Source: Lucinisca nassula
Taxonomy: Eukaryota; Mollusca; Bivalvia; Lucinida; Lucinidae
Reading direction: 5' to 3'
DNA length: 64,000 nucleotides
Assembly (NCBI GenBank): GCA_963580285.1
Contig: OY757017.1
Location: 20,521,395 to 20,585,394 of the forward strand
Both the position numbers and the translations under genes were made by a program. This document shows, piece by piece, positions 26,201 through 41,200 of this stretch. Numbering within the stretch: the first letter of the stretch is position 1; every line of letters starts with the position of its first letter. The notes beneath the pieces were generated by a model that did no database searches, was not told the origin of the DNA, and was given only the letters and a program-made list of their open reading frames with translations.

Positions 26201-29200
26201 CTCGCTTTCAACAATTTTTCAGTCATATCACGACGGTGTCTGGTTGCGACAGGGAGCTCAATGCTCAGATTAAAAGTGCTGCCTCACTGAAGTATCATGT
26301 CCCAGACACATTACATGATACCACACCCAGTCACATTATCCTGACACTGGGTCGACCAGTCCTAGCTCTACCCCGTAAATCTGAGTGCCAAGCGAGGAGC
26401 AGCTAGTACCATTTTTAACAACTTTGGTATGTCGCGGCCCGGGATCGAACCCGTGACCTCTCACTGTATGTTGTGGGTACTTGTTAGAATCATCAGACAA
26501 GTACCCACAACATAGGTTTCTAACAAGCATTTCATAGAATTATCCCTTAACTATTCTGGTTACTCTCACTTATCTGGAGCTGTCAAGGTATATAGTTTAA
26601 GTTAGCTGGAACTTACACTTTAACGCTTTGCACCCTGGGTATTTTTTTTTTTTGGCAGACGACATTTTGAAATATTTTTCTTATTTTCCCCAGAAAACAG
26701 GATTGGACATTTCATGCAAAATGTCTCCTATGGAGACAATTTGCATGAGATGTCTCAGAAAACAGGATTGGACATTTCATGCAAAGTGTCTCCTATGGAG
26801 ACAATTTGCATGAGATGTCTATTTTTCTGGATTGGACATTTCATGCAAAGTGCCTCCTATGGAGACAATTTGCATGAGATGTCTAATCCTGTTTTCTGCA
26901 AAAATACCAACAATTTGTCGTCTGCTGAATTAGCCCAGACAGAAGTAATTTTCCCTGTTTCCTGTATGTTGTGTTAATGTATGTTGGTGGGTACTTGTTA
27001 GAATTGACATGACTCTGCATGTTTTTATGATGAAGTTAGAAAAAGTAAAAAAGTATCACAAATTCAAACTAGAATTTGTTTTTCTACAAAAACACAGATG
27101 TTTCCCCCGTTTTCGACCTCTAAGTATGACCTTGACATTGGAGGTATTGAGCTGGGTCTTGTGTGCAACACATCATCTTATGAAGATGAACATTTCTGCA
27201 AAGTAACTTTAAAAATGTTCATAGAGAAATAAACCAGAGGACCATTGGTCCTGAATCGCTCACCTGACTTTTCTGAGGAAGTCCTCAAAGACTTTAATAT
27301 GTGATCTTTGGCCAAGAGGGACCGAAGGTCTGTGTAACTGGGTGGGGATCTCAACTGTTTCCGAGATATTAAGCATTCAATGCAATAAAGGGAGTTGGCC
27401 CCCAGCCCCCCCCCCCCCCCCACTGGAACCGTAGGTCCAACGGTCCATTACACCGAATGCGACAAGAATATATAGGGTTTATGGGTGGGGATCTTAACCG
27501 TTTCCGAGATATTAAGCATTTTGTGGAAAAAAGGGGGTTAGGCATGCCCCCCTCCCTCACCCAGGGACCCCCCGGGTCCAAAGGTCCATGTCACTGAATG
27601 CGCCTTATCATAAGGAACAAGAATATATATGGTTTGTGGGTGGGGATCTTAACCTTTTCCGAGATATTAAGCATTTTGAGCAAAAAAGGGGGAGGGGCAT
27701 GCCCCCCCCCCCCCCCCCCCGGACCCCTGGTACCCCAGGGTCCAAAGGTCCATGTCACTGAATGCGCCTCATCATAAAGAACAAGAGTATATATGGTTTA
27801 TGGGTGGGGATCTTAACCGTTTCCGAGATATTAAGCATTTAATGCAAAAAAGGGGGTGGGGCATGCCCCCCTGGGACCCCCGGGTCCAAAGGTTCATGTC
27901 ACTTAATGCGCCTTATGATCAGGAACAAGAATATATATGGTTCATGGATAGAGATCTTAACCGTTTCCGAGATATTAAGCATTTTGTGCAAAAAAAAAGG
28001 GGTGGGGCATGCCCCCCCCCCCCCGGACCCCTGGTACCCCATGGTCCAAAAGTCCATGTCACTGAATGGGCCTCATCATAAGGAACAAGAGTATATATGG
28101 TTTATGGGTCGGGATCATAACCGTTTCCGAGATATTAAGCATTTTGTGCAAAATAGGGGTGGGGCATGCCCCCCCCCCCCCCCGGGGGAACCCCGGTACC
28201 CAAAGGTCCAAAGGTCCTTGTCACTGAATGCGCCTTATCATAAGGAACAAGAATATATATGGTTTATGGGTCGGGATCTTAGCTGTTTTGGAGATATTAA
28301 GCATTTTGTGCCAAAAAGGGGGTGGGGCATGCCCCCCCGGGGGGGCCCAGGGTTCCAAAATCCACGTCACTAAATGCGCCTCATCATAAGGAATAAAAAT
28401 ATATATGGTTTAGTGGCATTATTTGTAACAGTTTGCAAGATATCAGACATTTCTACTTTTTCCCATACAAATGCCCATGTTACCAAATTTAACCTTGGCG
28501 TAAAATAGGTCAAGGTCATCCCAGGGACACCATTTATGCAATTTATGATGGGCCCATGTCCCAGGTGCTACATGCCAAGTTTCATGCAAATCGGCCCAGT
28601 GGTTCCGAAGGAGAAGATTTTCGAAGGGTTTTTACCATATATGGGCATGGCGGCCATCTTGGTCATGTGATCTAGACCAAAAATGCAAACTTTCGTTCCC
28701 CCACCCCATGGAGCCTCCACATGAAATTTGACTACAATTGGCCCAGCGGTTCCGGAGGAGAAGACGTTTGAAAATGTGAACACACACACACACACACACA
28801 CAGAATTTTTGCCTGGCCATACTATCAGCTCACCAATGAGCCTTCGGCTCAGGTGAGCTAAAAAAGTTATTGGTCGTACACAAAAAAGCCCTTTTTTACA
28901 TTTGACGTCTAAATATGGCCTTGACCTTTGAGGTACAACACATCGTCTAATGATGGTTAACATTTCTGCTAAGTAATTTCATAATCCATCAAAGAATAAG
29001 GAAGTTATTGACTGTGCCTTTTTTTACCTTTGACCTTTAGGTATGACCTTGACATTGGAGGTATGGACCTTGGTCTTGCACATGACTCATGGTCTAATGA
29101 CGGTACATTTCTGCATGGTTACTTTATAAAGTCCATCCAGAAATAAAAAAAGTTATTGACTGGACACAAAAAAAACAAAAAAAAAACACTTTTTTTACCT

Positions 29201-32200
29201 CTGACCTCTTAGTATGACCTTGATCTTGGAGGTACCGACCTGGGTCTAGTGTGCACCACATCATCTCATGATGGTTAACATTTCTGCCAAGTAATTTCAC
29301 AGTCTATCCAGGAATAAGAAAGTTATTGACTGAACACTAAAAAGGCCCCTTTTTGTCCTTTGACCTCTTAGTACGACCTTGACATTTGAGGTACCAACTT
29401 GGGTCATGCACGCAACACATCGTCTCATGTTAACATTTCTGCCAAGTAATTTCAAAATCCATCTAAAAATAAGAAATTTATTGACAGAACACAAAAAAGG
29501 CCCCTTTTTTTACCTTTAACCTCTATGTATGACCTTGACCTTTTAGGTACCAAACTGGGTCATGCGTGCAACACATCGTCTCATGATACCGGTAATTAAC
29601 ATTTTTGCCAAGTTACTTCAAATTCTATCTAAAATTAAGAAAGTTATTGACAAAACCCGAAAAAAGGCCCCTTTTTTACCTTTGACCTCTAAGTATGACC
29701 TTGACCTTTGAGGTACCAACCTGGGTCATGCACCCAACACATTGTCTTATATTGGTTAACATTTCTGCCAAGTGATTTCAAAATCCATCTCAAAATAAGA
29801 AAGTTATTGACAAAACACGAAAAAAAGGCCCCTTTTTTGACCTTTGACCTCTAAGTATGACCTTGAGCTTTGAGGTACCGACCTGCCTCATGTGCACCAC
29901 ACATCGTCTCATGATTGTTGATATTTCTGCCAAGTAATTTTAAAATCCATCTCAAAATAAGAAAGTTATTGACCAAACAAGGAAAAAAGGCCCCTTTTTT
30001 TACCTTTCACCTCTAAGTATGACCTTGACCTTTGAGGTACCGACCTGCCTCATGTGCACCACACATCGTCTCATGGTTGTTAATATTTCTGCCAAGTAAT
30101 TTTAAAATCCATCTGAAAATAAGAAAGTTATTGACCAGACACGATTTTCCCATACATATATACATACTGACAAACTTCCAAGGGAGATAATTCTAAAAGT
30201 ATAAATGCGAGAGTTATAGTTCTTGCGCACTGGACGTCGTCTAATGCTGATTAATATTTATATTAAGTTTCGTGAAGATAGTCCGAACGGTTTTCAAGTT
30301 ATAGAGCTGACGGGAATGTGTGACAGACGGACAGACAGACGCCCGGGAAAAAACTATATGTCTCTCCGAAAAAAAATTTTTCGGGGCAGACATAACTAAC
30401 CAGCATGTTTTAACGGTAAAATTAGAAAAATAATCACAAATTCATTCCACAGCAAGGAAAGCTTAATGTTTGCTGGCCTCTGTAGCTCAGTTGTATGCCC
30501 GTCTGACTGGTGATCAGGAGGCAGCAAGTTTGATTCCTACCGGGGTTGGCCACATTCTTTCATGGAGTCTTTTCTACGGTCATTCTCTCCCTTCCGCTGA
30601 TTCAAGAAGGGCAGTTGTCAGTTTCTGGCGAAAGAATGTGCATTGTACTGGTTAACCGCTTACCTATAAGCCTGCCTAGAAAAAGTTTGGATAGGTCAAC
30701 TGACCGGCTCAAAAATGACCTAAATAGAATTGACTTGGCCATTAAACTCCAATACAAACAAACAAACAAAGCTTAATGTTAAAGAGTGAGGGCTATCTAG
30801 ACTGAATAGTGGCATAAAGAAATAACTTACATCATCAACCTCTCCTTCATCAGATTCTGAATCAGTCTGAAACATACAAAATACTGAATAAGAACTTTAA
30901 CTTTTCATTTTAATTTCAGGGAATGGCTGCACCTGCCTTATTTTCTTTCAATTTTATCCAAGGGAAACAACTTTCAAAACTTGCTGTTCACTTTCCTTTA
31001 AACTCAGCCCCTCTGAAAATGGGGTCTACTTTTAACCCTTATCCTGCTGTTCCCAACAACCCCTTTCTTTGCAAACAGTGTAGATCCAGATCAGATGGCT
31101 TCTAAAGAAGCCATCTGATCAGGATCTACACTGTTTGGAATTTAGTATATGAATTTGTAGGAATAAATTACATCAAGAAATCTGATTGGTTCAAAGTCAT
31201 AAATGGGTGTGGCCAAACTGAATATTCAGCAGGACAAGGGTTAAGAGAAAGACTTTGTTCTTCAGCAAATTCTTTTCTTTGTTGAAGAGCATATATATGC
31301 AGAAACCTATTGTCAGGGAGCACAAAAGTATTTTTGAAGAGATGCCTTCACTGAAGGTGTAGCCATTACCTGATTTTGTTTGATTTGAGGTTTAACGTCC
31401 CCGTCAACACTGTAAAGGTCATTTTGGAGACATTGCTTCCAATTTTGTGGGACTTTTACCCGACACTGAGATGAAATGACATCTCAAGCCCTGTCGCCCA
31501 ATGAAACCAATAGGGTTTATTAGCATGGACGGTCCGCCTCGCACAGCGATTCCTGGACAGGCTTAGATCCTCTAAGCGGTTTACCAGTACTAGTGTGTGG
31601 GCCGGATTCAGCTCTGCGTGGAAGCATCATGCAGCCCATATATCTCTTCAAGCCCCTATGGGCGGGGTCCAGCCATTACCTGAGGTGTGTTCAACAATGC
31701 GGGTGCTCACCGGCGCTCGGAGAGGGAGAGAGAACATCACATATAATAATATGGGACTAAAGACAAAACTGCAGGTTGTGCACATTACAATCATTTGTCC
31801 TATGCCTTGGTGCCATGGGTGGGATAATTCTTGCACACCAGAGACTTTAGTCTGGTATAGAAATTCTGTTCTTGCACACCAGACAAGGAAATCCGTGATT
31901 TTACCCTGGGATAGAAATTTATGTTCTGACCCTGGTGTTCCGACCCCAAATCGAATATAATCACGTGTTTGATAAATGCACTGGTTGATTACAACCTCAT
32001 GCGCGGCGGCGTCATGCGTGACGTCACCAAACATTCCTGCAGTGTCAACACAAAATGGCGGACGTCGGTAACCGAAGTGACAGCAGCATTAATAATTCGC
32101 AATAGAAATGGAAGGTATGCAAGAAAAAGAATCCAATATGGGTGTGAGGGGTGGATAGAAAAATCCGTCCCTCGGGATCACTGTCCGGCATCACTCGGCA

Positions 32201-35200
32201 AGCCTCGTGATGCCGGACAGTGTCCCACGGGACGGATTTTTCAATCCACCCCTCACACCCATATAAGATTCTTATATTCTTATCCTGGTGTTCTAACACA
32301 TGCAAACTACATATGTATAGTGTGTGAAAAATAAAATGTTAAATAAATAAAGATGAAAATTTTCAGTGGTGCTGTGCAAGTAAAAGAATCTAATATACGG
32401 TTCTGTTGTAGTTGGACGTTTCCAACCGTTTGAATGACCGTGCTGAGCATAACCTCGGGCTAGCCTATTTCCACTCAGCACAGTCAGTCAGTCATCCCTC
32501 ACTGGAACAGAACCCCACAATAGATTCTTACAAGTATTGTGATTGTGGCTTTCCCTGGATTTTTCTTGTAAAATTTCTACCAAAAAGCACCCCTTCAATA
32601 CTGAACGGATTTGTCCAATCATGGCAGCTGGGATAATGGAAGTATCCTTTTCAGAAGTAATTTTCGAAAACCTCTTTCTTCTTTTAGCTTCAGGTAAAAG
32701 TGTCACCAGGGCCCTCTTCTTCAACTTTTTGGGGCACTTGAGAACAGTATTGATCTTCAAAGAATTTGGACAACAAGAAATTTCATGGTGCTTGATGAAC
32801 AGATTAACTCAGCATATGTTTTCACCTCAGCGGTTGTTTATAAACTAGTCTGTCTGACAGTAGGGAAATTAGCTATATTACATGCATAGCGAAGAAATAC
32901 CATGATTTCTCAATGAATTAAAATGGAATTATGATACTCATCTTTGGCCTAGGAATATTTATTTCCTCTGAGGAAATATTTCCCTGTAGCCTACTTTTCC
33001 AATGCAATCGTTATATTTAGATCCAGGAACGTTAAATTCAGAAGATGTAATCAACGTTCAGAATGTATGGCGTTAGACTTGGAGGCAGTGTTGAAATACA
33101 GATTACATGGACATAACCACTGAATTAGACATAAGTTTGGTTACTGTACATTGTTAATTCTTTTATCACTCAAATAATTATAGTTACTCTTTTTTCATTC
33201 AGTACAATAGAAAGCACATTCAAGATGGTGTCTACCCGGTATACAGTTTTTGTTTCAGTCAGCTTATGTGTCACTGCCCCGACTACAGTTTGCATGCACT
33301 GTATGTTAAGAGTGAGCTGTACTAAGAATTAGATTAGCTCCATCAAAATGCATGTAATATACAGTTTACTGTCTCAGCTCATTTTAGATATGGGATTTAT
33401 ATACCTCAGGAGGTTCAACATCCGATAAAGAAACTTGTGCACAATCAATCTCATTTCTTTATAATAATTTTAGATCTTGTATTTTCCTTCAGTACATAGA
33501 AAGCACTTTCAAGATGGTGTCAACTCAGTTTTTCTTTCAGTCAGCCTATATGTCATTGCGCCCACTACCATTTGCATGGAGTGTATAATAAGAGTGATCT
33601 GTACTAAGAATTAGATGCAAAATGATCCATCAGCTGTATAAATATCCGGGTAATATGTAGTTTATTGACTCAGTCCATTTTAGATATGGGATTTATATAC
33701 CTCAGGAGGTTCAACATCCAATAAAGAAACTTGTGCACAAGCAATCTCATTTCTTTAAGATATTTAACCTCCCTCGGTTTATAAAATCCATATTTAAAAT
33801 GGGTTGAATAACAAACTCTATTTAATTAACACCTACAGTAGAACTTCGATGGCTCGAACACCGATGGCTCGTTTACCATGGATGAGTGGAACCTGTTCTT
33901 GAGTCCCTAGCGAAATCCTCTACATAAGAAATAGTGGGGGGATAATTAAGGAGATTTTAGTCTTTTATCTTGCTAATGTATGCTGTGTGTACTCATTAGA
34001 ATTGCCTAGATGAGGCGATTCTAATGAGTAAACACAGCATACATAATCATTATCGAACACCGAAAAGATGACTAAAAGCATCTCGTTATGCCTCCTGGCA
34101 ATAACCTCAGTGGCTCGAACTACCCCTGTCTCGAACAGTTTTTTGAGGCCCCAAAGGTGTTCGAGCCATTGAAGTTCGACTGTATATGGTGCAAGTTTCA
34201 GTTTTAGAAACTTACAAGAATGATGTTTATATGAGCCAGCGCATAACAAAATCTACAAGACGTCTTGAGCAACCAGCAAAGACTCAGATTTCGCTGATCG
34301 CATGTACCTACTATAGGCTAATATCTACGCAAAGAGACATAAGCATAAGGTCTTGTCATAGTGGATGGATGTGCAGGTTGATCTGAGTCTGTGCTGGTCC
34401 CACCAGTCGTACTGTAAGTTTTGTTATGTGCCGGCTCATATCTCATGGGAGTTTGCCACTCTGGGTATACTAAATTACAAGCTAGGAATACCACCTGAAG
34501 TTACATGTACCAACTGTTTCATATATAATCAATATTTAATAGTCAACCAACTTGCCAATCAAATTTTATGCTCATCAAGTTTCAACAAGCCTTGTCAAAA
34601 ACAATGTGTATGAGATTATTTTGTACAAAAGTATCTCACCTCTATTGCACCGTCTTCAACTTCCTCCTTACTCCCATCAAGTTTTTCTTTAGATTCATCA
34701 TGAACTTCTTCATCATAGTCTAATTCCACATGCTCCTCTCCATAACTAGCTTGTGCTTTCAGTCTTTCATTAATATCTAATTTGGCACCACTGGAAGAAC
34801 GTCTCCTCAACTGAGCAATTTTATCTTGTGCTGAACTACTTTTATGTCTCTTTTTCAACTTCACATGTTTAATATCACCATTCATATTAACAGACTCCTG
34901 ATTGTCAAGTTTTATTTTTTCAACACACTCCTCTATGTTACCCACTACACCTTTTAATGTATCTTTTACAGCATCTATATTGTTTGCAGTTCGTATCTGA
35001 TCTCTAGAACCTGCTTTCCCTTCTTCTTTGGCAGTGGTTACAGCATTATCAGTTTCTTTCATAACCTGATCAGTTTCATTTTCTTCACCATCACCATCCT
35101 CTACTTCCTCATTTCCTTCTTCAACCTCTTCTTCTACTTCTTCCTCCACCTCTTCTACTTCCTCTTCCTCCTCTTCTCCCACTTCCTCAACCTCTTCTTC

Positions 35201-38200
35201 TACTTCCTCCACCTCCTCTTCTACTTCCTCTACCTCCTCTTCTCCAGATTCATCTCCCTCTTCTACTTCCTCTACCTCTTCTCCTGATCCTTCCTCTTCT
35301 TCAACTTCTTCCTCTCCACTCTCTTCTACTTCCACCTCTTCTTCCTCTTCACCATCTTCTTCCACATCTTTTTCACCTGTTTCTTCATTTTCATCACATT
35401 CCTCTGTTTCTTCTTCAACTTCCTCTTCCACCTAAAATATTAGTAACTATTGATAGAAATGAATTTTGTCTGTGTCTGATTTATTGATCAATAAAAGGCC
35501 TGTGACCCCCGACATTTGAAATGTCAGTATGTTGATCATGTCTTTAATACGAGGGGTGATCAGATGGACCAGTGCCTGTTTCGGATTATTCTTATAAAAA
35601 CCAATTTGGAATGTTTACTGATTTTTTAAAGTAACATCCTTTGTATTCTATGCACTTATTCATTCTTGATTCCCATGCGTGAAGCATGTGCGCGAGCCCG
35701 TCATGTGACATTACTTTCAACGACCCGGTCAGAGCTTAGGCTAGTTCCTCTCTGTTCTCATAACCCATGCCTCAAAGAGAATCTTTCACAACAGGAAATA
35801 GCCAGAAGTCACAAGGGGCCAGGTCTAGACTACAGGGAGGAAGGGCCAGTGTTTCTATGTTTAGTTTTTGCAAAATTTCCTATCTGGCTTTGTGAGCTGG
35901 GGCGTTATCTTGGTGTAAATGACGCCTCTCTGTAGAAGATCTGGCTGTTTCTTTCGTATGGCCTTTATTTAATTTATTTTAATAATGCAAACATAATACC
36001 CAGCACTGACTGTAATTTAGAAGAAAACATTGAGAAGGGAAAAACATGATTTTTTTTTTTTTTTTTTTTGGTTTTACGGCCCTTTCAAGATTATTTCATT
36101 CATATCAAGCCAATCGTTAATCAGGTGGGCAAAAACTGGAGTACCCGGCGAAAAATTTTGTAATTGTATGTGAAATAGTTTTCAAAATAACGTGGCGGTC
36201 CAAGTTCTTTTCGACAAACCCTGGTATACAGTATATATACTGTAAACCATGTTTTGGGAGTTGCAGAAACAAGAATTTCTGTTTTAAAATGGCTAAAACC
36301 GTCAAAGGGCCATTACTCTGGTAAAAAATCAGGTGAGCATGACCTTGACGAAATATGATCATCTTCAGGTCATGGGAGCAGTAAGAGGAATGCTTCATCA
36401 AAATCCCTTGAAAACTGTAAGAAAAATTACGGAGACAAAATTTCTGTTCAGAAAATGGCTAAAACTGACAAAGGGCCATAACTCTGATAAGAACTGGTCA
36501 AGCATGTCCTCGATGATATATGATCATCTTCAGGTCATGGGAATAATAATGGAAAAGTTTTTTATCAAAATCCCTTGAAAACTGTAGGATGAGTTGCGGA
36601 GACAAGAACTTCTGTTGATAAAATGGCTGAAACTGACAAAGGGCCATACCTCTGGTAAAAATCAGTTGATAAAATATGATCATTTTCAGGCCATGGGAAC
36701 AATAACTGGAATGTTTCATCAAAATCCCTTGAAAACTGTAATGATAAAATGGCAAAAACTGACAAAGGGCCATAACTCTGGTAAAAATCAGTTGAGCACG
36801 ACCTCAATAAAATATGATCATCTTCAGGTCATGGGAACAATAACTGGAATTTTTCATCAAAATTCCTGATCAATGGCTAAGACTGACAAAGGGCGATAAC
36901 TCGGGTAAGAATTGATGAAAGGTCATGGGAACATAATTGGAATGTTTTAATAACCACTTGAAAAATGTAGGAGGAGTTGCGAAGACAAGAACTTCCGCTG
37001 ATAATGATTTAAACTGACAAAGGGACATAACTCTAGTAAAAATCAGTTGAGCATGACCTTGATAAAATATGATTATCTTCAGGTCATGGGAACAGTTCTG
37101 CCCCACCCATCGGGGCTTGAAGAAATAGATGGGCCGCATGATGCTTCCACGCAGAGCTGAAACCTACCCGCACACGTGTACTGGTAAACCGCTTAGAGGA
37201 TCTAAGTCTGCCCTGGCAATGCGGTGTGAGTCGGCCCGTCCATGCATATAAACCCTATTGGTTTCAGGCAGGGCTTGAGACCTCATGTCATTTCAATGTC
37301 AGGTAAAAGTCCGACAAAATTGGAAGCAACGTCTCCAAAATGACCTTTACAGTGTTGATGGGGACCTTAAACTCCAAATCAAACAAACAAATATGGGAAC
37401 AGTAAATGGAAAGTTTCATAAAAATCCCTTGAAAACTGTAGGCGGAGTTGTGGAGACAAGATTGTGTCTACGGACGGACAGACTGATGGACAGACGGATG
37501 GATGGAAGGACCAATGGACGAATCCATTACTATAGTCCCCTTCGACTAACATCGGAGAACAAGCAGGATGTGTAATAAATGTTGCCAAATCACTCACAAA
37601 TGAAAACAGCCTTTATGTTTTAGTTTTGCTTTCTTTAAATACTTACATGAATTTTGTGTTTCACTGATGTTTACTCTGACATCAAACAGGCAGAAAAACT
37701 TAAATCTAATTTACACGGACAATAAAAATAGTTCCAAACACTGTCATAGTTACCATAAACAAATGGCAAATAATCGCCAAGCATTTAACCAATTGTATGC
37801 TAGTGGACTCTTCCATTGCTATGTGTAAGACAAGTCAATTTGTCATATTAGGGATGTCAGGTCTATTTTTTCGTTTTTATTCTATTTTTGACAGAAAATT
37901 CTTTCAGCAAATAGTGCAGGCCCTGATCAGACGCCGCGTTCTGCGGCGTCTGATCTGGCGTCTGATCTGGGCTTGCACTGTTTGACAAGGTACCCCCTTT
38001 AGGGATTTCCCGCATACAATGGGTTAAGTTGCAATAATAGAAGGTATGAAATTACGAGTACTTTAAATAAAACAATTATGGAACTGTAGAGACACATTGT
38101 ATTTTGTGCATTATATTGCTAAATAAATTCCGTAATGACAAAAATGCAGAAATGGTTTTGGCTAAGGCTGACACGATTAATCGTATAATTGATTAATCGA

Positions 38201-41200
38201 TAGATAAATTCCACAAAAATGATTATCATTTCTTATTTACTTTTAAACGATTACTTGATAGGTACAATTTACTACCCAAAGTTATGCCTAAAATAGCTGG
38301 ATGAGTGGCAAACAGTGCAGACCCTGATGAGACGCCGCATTATGTGGCGTCTCATCTGGGTCTACACTGTTTGCTCAGGCATGTCTGTTCAAATATACAT
38401 ATGATAAAGTGCGACATATGGTAAGAGTCATGCTCAGACAGAAAGCCAGACGTAAAATGATGACAAAAACCTTAGCAATTACTAATCGATTATTGATCGC
38501 AATGACAGGACTGATAATCGATTATCTTTTCAGCTCCGATTAGCCAGCCCTACACAGGGGGCATAAAAATAATTCTGACATGTTATGGAATACCAGTCAG
38601 TGATTCACAACAATGTACATGTATCCATCTGAAATATCAATCCAAATTGTGTTTCAGCAGAGATAAGAATAAGAGTTCAGCAACAGCTTTTAATAATGCC
38701 CTTGGTCATTTAGGGTGAGCGAAATTTGGAAGAATTTTCCAGCCCTGGTAGGAATAAATTAAATCAAGTAATCGGACTGGTTCAAATTCAGAAATGGTTG
38801 CGGCTAAATTAATTATTCAGCGGGATAAGGGTCAATCCATACATTCACCTTATTTGCATTATCTGCTGGTTCCTAGTCTGAAGGTTATCATTGGTGGAAA
38901 AACAGGTAACCAGACCCCCCTGACCTTTCAAGGGTCTGGTTACCTATTTTTCCAATATTGATAATGTGCAAGCTGGGAGTCAGAAAATAATGCAAATATG
39001 GTGGACACATACATGTGGTTGTTTTACTCTGTATGCTGCTGTCATGACCCACTGCAACAAGTGGATTAATGCTCTGCATGCTGGGTACTTTACAACATTT
39101 TTTAAATAGTTTCTAATTTTCACCGAAAACAGGATTTGACATCTCATGCAAATTGTCTCCTGTTGCATGAAATGTCCTGTTTTCTGGACAAAAATATGAC
39201 AAATATCAACAATTTGTCGTCTGCTGAATTACCCTAGAGGGTGTTAAGGGGTGCCTTGGCAAACAGTGCAGGCCCAGATCAGATGCCACAGAACGTGGCA
39301 TCTGATCAGGGCCTTCACTTTTTGCTAACAGAATTTTCCGTCAAAAGTAGACTAAAAACAAAAAAAAACAGGCTACCACCCCTTATATGACAAATGGTCT
39401 TGTCCAACATATGGCAATGGAAGAGTCCACTAAAGGTTAATTTATTACTGCTATTATGTACCATAGTACACAGGAAATTATTGTAAACTGTTCAAGCCCT
39501 CCTATAGTGGTTGTTTCTCTGCAGTTTCTTTGTGACGTGAGCAACATGGATGCACCAACAAAATTTACACAAAAATTCACTAAGCAAAAACAGCTAATTT
39601 TTGTATAAATTTTGTGGGTGTCACTTTCTTTTCTCTGGTTGGCTTGAGATAGTTGTGTTCTTTGACTGTGGCCTTTCCCAAGTAACGTTTTCTTTTTATT
39701 TATCATCATTTCATTTCACATCAAAACAGCAATTATTTCCCTCGAGTTAACTACAGTGAAATTCTGCTATTAAGATTAGTTCTGCTTTAAAAAGCTTATT
39801 AAGTAGGTTCCTTTGTGTTTTCAGCATACAGTGTCCTCTGGTCATGGACCACCTGTGGCACTGTTCAAAAGTGGTCTTCAAGACCACTTTTGAACAGTCC
39901 CAAAGGTGGTCTTAATATAGGAATTATACTGTATTCTTTTTATTTTCCATCATTTCAATTCATAACATTAAGTTCTAAACAATTACTCATTGTAAAGACA
40001 GAAATTATTATTATATGTTATAAATGCAATAATATTCTTTTTTTCGTTAGCAATTTCCTACACTTACAATCTGATATCAAAATACCTTTACCTCTTCATC
40101 ACCACTCGCTTCAACTTCTTCAGCTTCAGAACCACCTTCTTCTTCCTCTACCTCTTCCTCTACTTCTTCCTCCACTTCTTCTTCTACTTCTTCTACCTCC
40201 TCTTCTTCCACTTCCCTTTCTTCTTTGGCCTCTTCTCCAGTTTCAGAAGCTTGTTCTTCGTTAGATTTCACTCCCCCATCTTCTGTTTCAACTTGTTTTG
40301 ACTCCATTGTATCATCAGGTGTTTCCGAATCTTCCATTTCCTCTTCTGAAACAGCTTCCTGACCAGAAATTTCTGTTTCTTCATCACCAACCTTATGTAA
40401 AAGACACTGTTAGAATTAGTAACCCCAGCTGGGTCCTGCTGTTCAAAGCACCGTTAGCTTAACAAGCCCATTAGTGGTCAACCGGTTAACTGTTCTTGCA
40501 AGTACAATCTCTAAAATTTTATTTTTGCTGAAAAAATGTGAGCAGCTTTTGCATGTTTGCAAAGCTGCTTTTATTCTTTCAGCAAAAATATTATTATATT
40601 TGCCATATCAAATGATCAAAGTTATAACAATCTGATATCTAACGATATAACTGGGCATAGGTCAGGAGGAGTTACAAGGACAATCAAAGGTTGTTGTTGG
40701 GAACATGTTGTCGGAACCTGTCGAGACAATTCAAACAAGTACCCCCGGCCCCCCACCCAGCCGAGCTTGAAGAAAAAGATGGGCTGCATGATGCTTCCAC
40801 ACAGAGGTGAAACCGACTGCACACGAGTACTGGTAAACTGCTTAGAGGATCTAAGCCTGCCCAGGCAAAGCGGTGCAAGTCCATGCTTATAAACCCTATT
40901 GCTTTCATTGGGTGACAGGGCTTGAGATGTCATTCCATCTCAATGTCGGGTAAAGGTCCCAAAAAATTGGAAGCAACGTCTCCAAAATGACAGTGAAAAT
41001 CGCTAGTGCCAAACCCCTAAATTGTTGCCGTGACAGTGTGAAGATTAAGATTCGATCAAAAATACATGTTAACATACAATGTTAAATAACACTTTTTGAC
41101 ATCTTTGAGATGCCCCCTCATTACCATGGCAACAATGATTTAGCCTAAAAAGGCTACAGCCCAGTGAACATTCCTGTCGAGTTTGATGTAAAGCAGACCA

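Larger units (their letters stand above)
33202..33768. repeat. Direct duplication of ~265 bp
   Basis: 33202-33464 and 33492-33768 share GAAAGCAC.TTCAAGATGGTG, TGTACTAAGAATTAGAT and GATATGGGATTTATATACCT at about 85% identity by eye, with small indels. Each copy contains one candidate 45-nt mini-exon (see 33405 and 33701). Confidence 0.8.

Noticed and set aside
26640..26935. CRISPR-like repeat array
   Set aside because: Units are contiguous hairpins without unique spacers, in a eukaryotic genome with matching dispersed relatives.
31595..32334. 121-128-codon frames on both strands
   Set aside because: They lie across a SINE end and an inverted repeat; the overlapping frames on opposite strands follow palindromic sequence.
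34616..35431. Glu-rich minus-strand frame as an independent protein
   Set aside because: It has splice sites at both ends and joins in phase to other ZC3H18 exons; the ATG-like start is the exon border.
38325..38350. CCTGATGAGACGCC in motif H as a hammerhead core
   Set aside because: The following sequence is the palindromic apex; there is no GAAA after the stem.
39815..40264. Leucine-rich 149-codon plus-strand frame
   Set aside because: It is the shadow of GAA/GAG repeats of ZC3H18 coding exon 2 on the opposite strand.
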